NCBI GenBank assembly: GCA_039028235.1
Contig: JBCCIN010000289.1
Span: forward strand, 1-6,866
DNA: 6,866 bases
Direction of reading: 5' to 3'
Origin: JANQPX01 sp039028235
Lineage (GTDB): Bacteria > Pseudomonadota > Alphaproteobacteria > Geminicoccales > Geminicoccaceae
The position numbers and the translations under genes were made by a program. The notes beneath the pieces were generated by a model that did no database searches, was not told the origin of the DNA, and worked only from the letters and a program-made list of their open reading frames with translations. This document shows positions 5,986 through 6,866 of this stretch, piece by piece (position 1 is the first letter of the stretch; every line of letters starts with the position of its first letter).

Positions 5986-6866
5986 CCCTGGCCACCGTCG
6001 GCGGTCTGCATGCGACCGGTCAGCGTATACAGCGGCTCGAACATCCACTCGACCAAGCGGCGGGTTTCGATCTGCACGTCCGCTTCGAGCTGCATGCCCG
6101 GCTGCAGCGGCACGGATTCACCGTAGGCGGTGGCCGTCTGGCTGCTCAGCGCCACGGTCACCGGATAGACCGGTCCGGCTTCTGCACGGGACAGCAGATC
6201 TGCACTGGCCGGAAGCCGCCGGGCCAGTTCCTCCGGCATGATTGCCGCCTGGGCGATCCCAACGATCTGCCCTTCGTGATGGCCGAACTTCTGATAGGGG
6301 AAGGCCTGGTAACGAAGCAGGACGCGCTGTCCCGGTTTGATGAATCCACGCGCCCGTGTGGGCAGGTAGAGCTGGGCCTGAAGCGTCGAGCCGTCGGGAA
6401 TGATGCTCACGAGCGGGACGTCGGTCTGGGCGCTGTCGCCGAGCTTGGCCTGAACCGCCGTGATGATCCCGGTCTCCGGCGCGGTGATGACGATCCGCCG
6501 CCGCGCTTCAGCCTCGGCGATTTCCTGCTCCAGTGCTGCGATATCGCGATCGATCCTGGCGATCTCGATCTGGTGGTTGAACGGCAGGCTGTTTTGCTCG
6601 GCCTTCAGCGTAAGCCACGTCTGATCGGCCTCGGCACGCTCGCGCTCCAGGGATTCCAGCCGTGCCAGATGATCGAGGCGTTCATCTTCCACCTGCTGCC
6701 ATCGCTGGCCGGCGATCAGCCCGCGCTCACGCAGATCGATGAGGCGTTCGACATTGGCGGTCGCAAGCTCGACCCGCTGGCGCTGCACCTCCAGTTCCTT
6801 GTCCCGATGGTTCTTTTCGATGTCGAGCGCCACGAGACGGCTTTTGATCGATAAAGTCGTTTGTGC
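5982..6866 (-). CDS. HlyD-family secretion adaptor (CvaA/RaxA-type), 5' end outside window
   Basis: A periplasmic adaptor (membrane fusion protein) that should link the C39 exporter to a TolC-like outer-membrane channel. The 294 C-terminal residues are visible; the frame stays open to the window edge, so the N-terminal cytoplasmic tail, single TM segment and first lipoyl half are missing. A GTG at 6833 is in frame but would lack the membrane anchor, so it is not the start. Visible residues about 1-122 are charged, coiled-coil-like helices (ELEVQRQRVELATANVERL, then RIDRDIAALEQEIAEAEAR). They are followed by the second lipoyl half (RIVITAPETGIITAVQAKLG, 124-143, and VPLVSIIP) and a beta-barrel (TLQAQLYLPTRARGFIKPGQ, 161-180). 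The C-terminal signature LQPGMQLEADVQIETRR (254-270) is typical of the family. The stop overlaps the exporter's GTG by four bases, indicating translational coupling and one operon. Confidence 0.93.
   Translation of the reverse strand, partial: AQTTLSIKSRLVALDIEKNHRDKELEVQRQRVELATANVERLIDLRERGLIAGQRWQQVEDERLDHLARLESLERERAEADQTWLTLKAEQNSLPFNHQIEIARIDRDIAALEQEIAEAEARRRIVITAPETGIITAVQAKLGDSAQTDVPLVSIIPDGSTLQAQLYLPTRARGFIKPGQRVLLRYQAFPYQKFGHHEGQIVGIAQAAIMPEELARRLPASADLLSRAEAGPVYPVTVALSSQTATAYGESVPLQPGMQLEADVQIETRRLVEWMFEPLYTLTGRMQTADGGQG

Noticed and set aside
5986..6048. Longer N-terminus for the C39 exporter from an in-frame start at 6048
   Set aside because: It would overlap the HlyD-type gene by 67 bases and add 21 residues unlike the family. 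The GTG at 5985 gives a GTGA overlap and normal length.
5197..6126. Plus-strand open frame (309 codons) opposite the exporter and HlyD-type genes
   Set aside because: The opposite strand carries clear C39, ABC and HlyD motifs. This frame is His/Glu/Arg/Gln-rich shadow sequence with no domain.

Overview
The window is GC-rich, tightly packed chromosomal DNA. High-GC codon use, an entericidin-type lipoprotein, a membrane-anchored class III cyclase and a RaxB/CvaB-type exporter together suggest an alphaproteobacterium, possibly of the Rhodospirillales. That placement is an inference from gene style, not from a marker gene. No rRNA, tRNA or CRISPR array was seen.

Layout from left to right. A GNAT N-acetyltransferase lies on the minus strand (106-579), flanked by more AT-rich intergenic DNA. 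A small plus-strand lipoprotein follows (813-1154): it has an entericidin-like N-terminus and an unusual Cys/Arg/Tyr-rich tail. It converges on a minus-strand, six-TM class III adenylate cyclase (1202-2539, TTG start). Just 29 bp upstream of that cyclase start is a 193-bp MITE-like element (2569-2761). It has perfect 33-bp terminal inverted repeats and a TAA target duplication, and it separates the cyclase from the divergent spermidine synthase gene speE (2937-3791). speE ends 22 bp from the convergent end of an export operon read on the minus strand. This operon holds a HlyD/CvaA-type adaptor (5982-6866, 5' end beyond the window) followed, with a 4-base GTGA overlap, by a peptidase-C39 ABC exporter (3814-5985).

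The two export genes should form the inner-membrane and periplasmic parts of a type I secretion machine. It would cleave a double-glycine leader and export the peptide through a TolC-like outer-membrane channel. All C39 catalytic residues and ABC motifs are present, but no cargo peptide and no outer-membrane channel gene were found here. The cyclase, speE, GNAT and lipoprotein look like single-gene units with no clear link to the exporter. The points most worth a second look are the cargo-less but apparently intact C39 exporter, the MITE wedged into the cyclase control region, and the modified entericidin-like lipoprotein.
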